Below, one piece after another: positions 13,022 through 13,022 of a DNA stretch of 13,022 nt; position 1 is the stretch's first letter, and each line of letters begins with the position of its first letter. Below the pieces are notes generated by a model. The model searched no databases, had not been told where the DNA came from, and saw only the letters and a program-made list of their open reading frames with translations. Source of the DNA: an uncultured Eubacteriales bacterium. GTDB taxonomy: Bacteria > Bacillota > Clostridia > Oscillospirales > Ruminococcaceae. The stretch covers positions 1-13,022 of the forward strand of contig CABUOE010000050.1 in NCBI GenBank assembly GCA_902493155.1, given 5' to 3'. The position numbers were made by a program, and so were the translations under genes.

Positions 13022-13022
13022 C

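Overview
The window looks like a chromosomal segment of a Gram-positive anaerobe of class Clostridia, probably an Oscillospiraceae/Ruminococcaceae-type gut bacterium. This placement is inferred from strong AGGAGG-type ribosome sites, ATGA stop/start overlaps, TTG and GTG starts, the protein families present (internalin-like Cys-LRR surface protein, ImmA-type peptidase, phage-type sigma-like regulator) and moderately GC-rich core genes. No taxonomic marker gives a firm assignment.

Layout. (1) Positions 1-2866, minus strand: a very large secreted leucine-rich-repeat protein whose C-terminus lies outside the window. It has a long structured leader and its own promoter (about 2867-3097). (2) Positions 3119-6199: a compact regulatory island. 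On the minus strand, an excisionase/MerR-like HTH protein, a second small HTH-like protein and a phage-type sigma-region-4-like protein form an operon ending in a strong terminator at 3119-3154. Divergently, on the plus strand, lie a Cro/CI-type repressor and an ImmA/IrrE-type zinc peptidase with an added membrane segment and a C-terminal Cys/His metal-site-like domain. The minus operon has a near-consensus promoter (TTGACT-17-TATAAT) whose spacer and upstream flank hold copies of TTCCGTAA. A third copy lies in the leader, and a dyad containing a fourth precedes the sigma-like gene. A separate 18-base repeat (16/18 identical) lies upstream of both plus-strand genes. (3) Positions 6164-6232: back-to-back terminators separate the island from the next block. 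(4) Positions 6296-13022, minus strand: a tightly packed housekeeping run, read from the right: unknown C-terminal fragment, GNAT acetyltransferase, RimI-like acetyltransferase, TsaD (tRNA t6A), SbcD and SbcC (DNA end-processing nuclease), and a short ComEA-like DNA-binding protein.

How it may work together. The repressor, metallopeptidase and divergent excisionase-like gene recall the ImmR/ImmA/Xis control module of integrative elements such as ICEBs1, but no integrase, relaxase or structural gene is present here. The most unusual point is that the peptidase appears membrane-anchored with an outward-facing Cys/His domain, so it could link an external signal to proteolytic inactivation of the neighbouring repressor. 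That is a hypothesis from domain order and genomic context, not something the sequence proves. The housekeeping block is conventional apart from a comEA-like gene attached directly to sbcDC.
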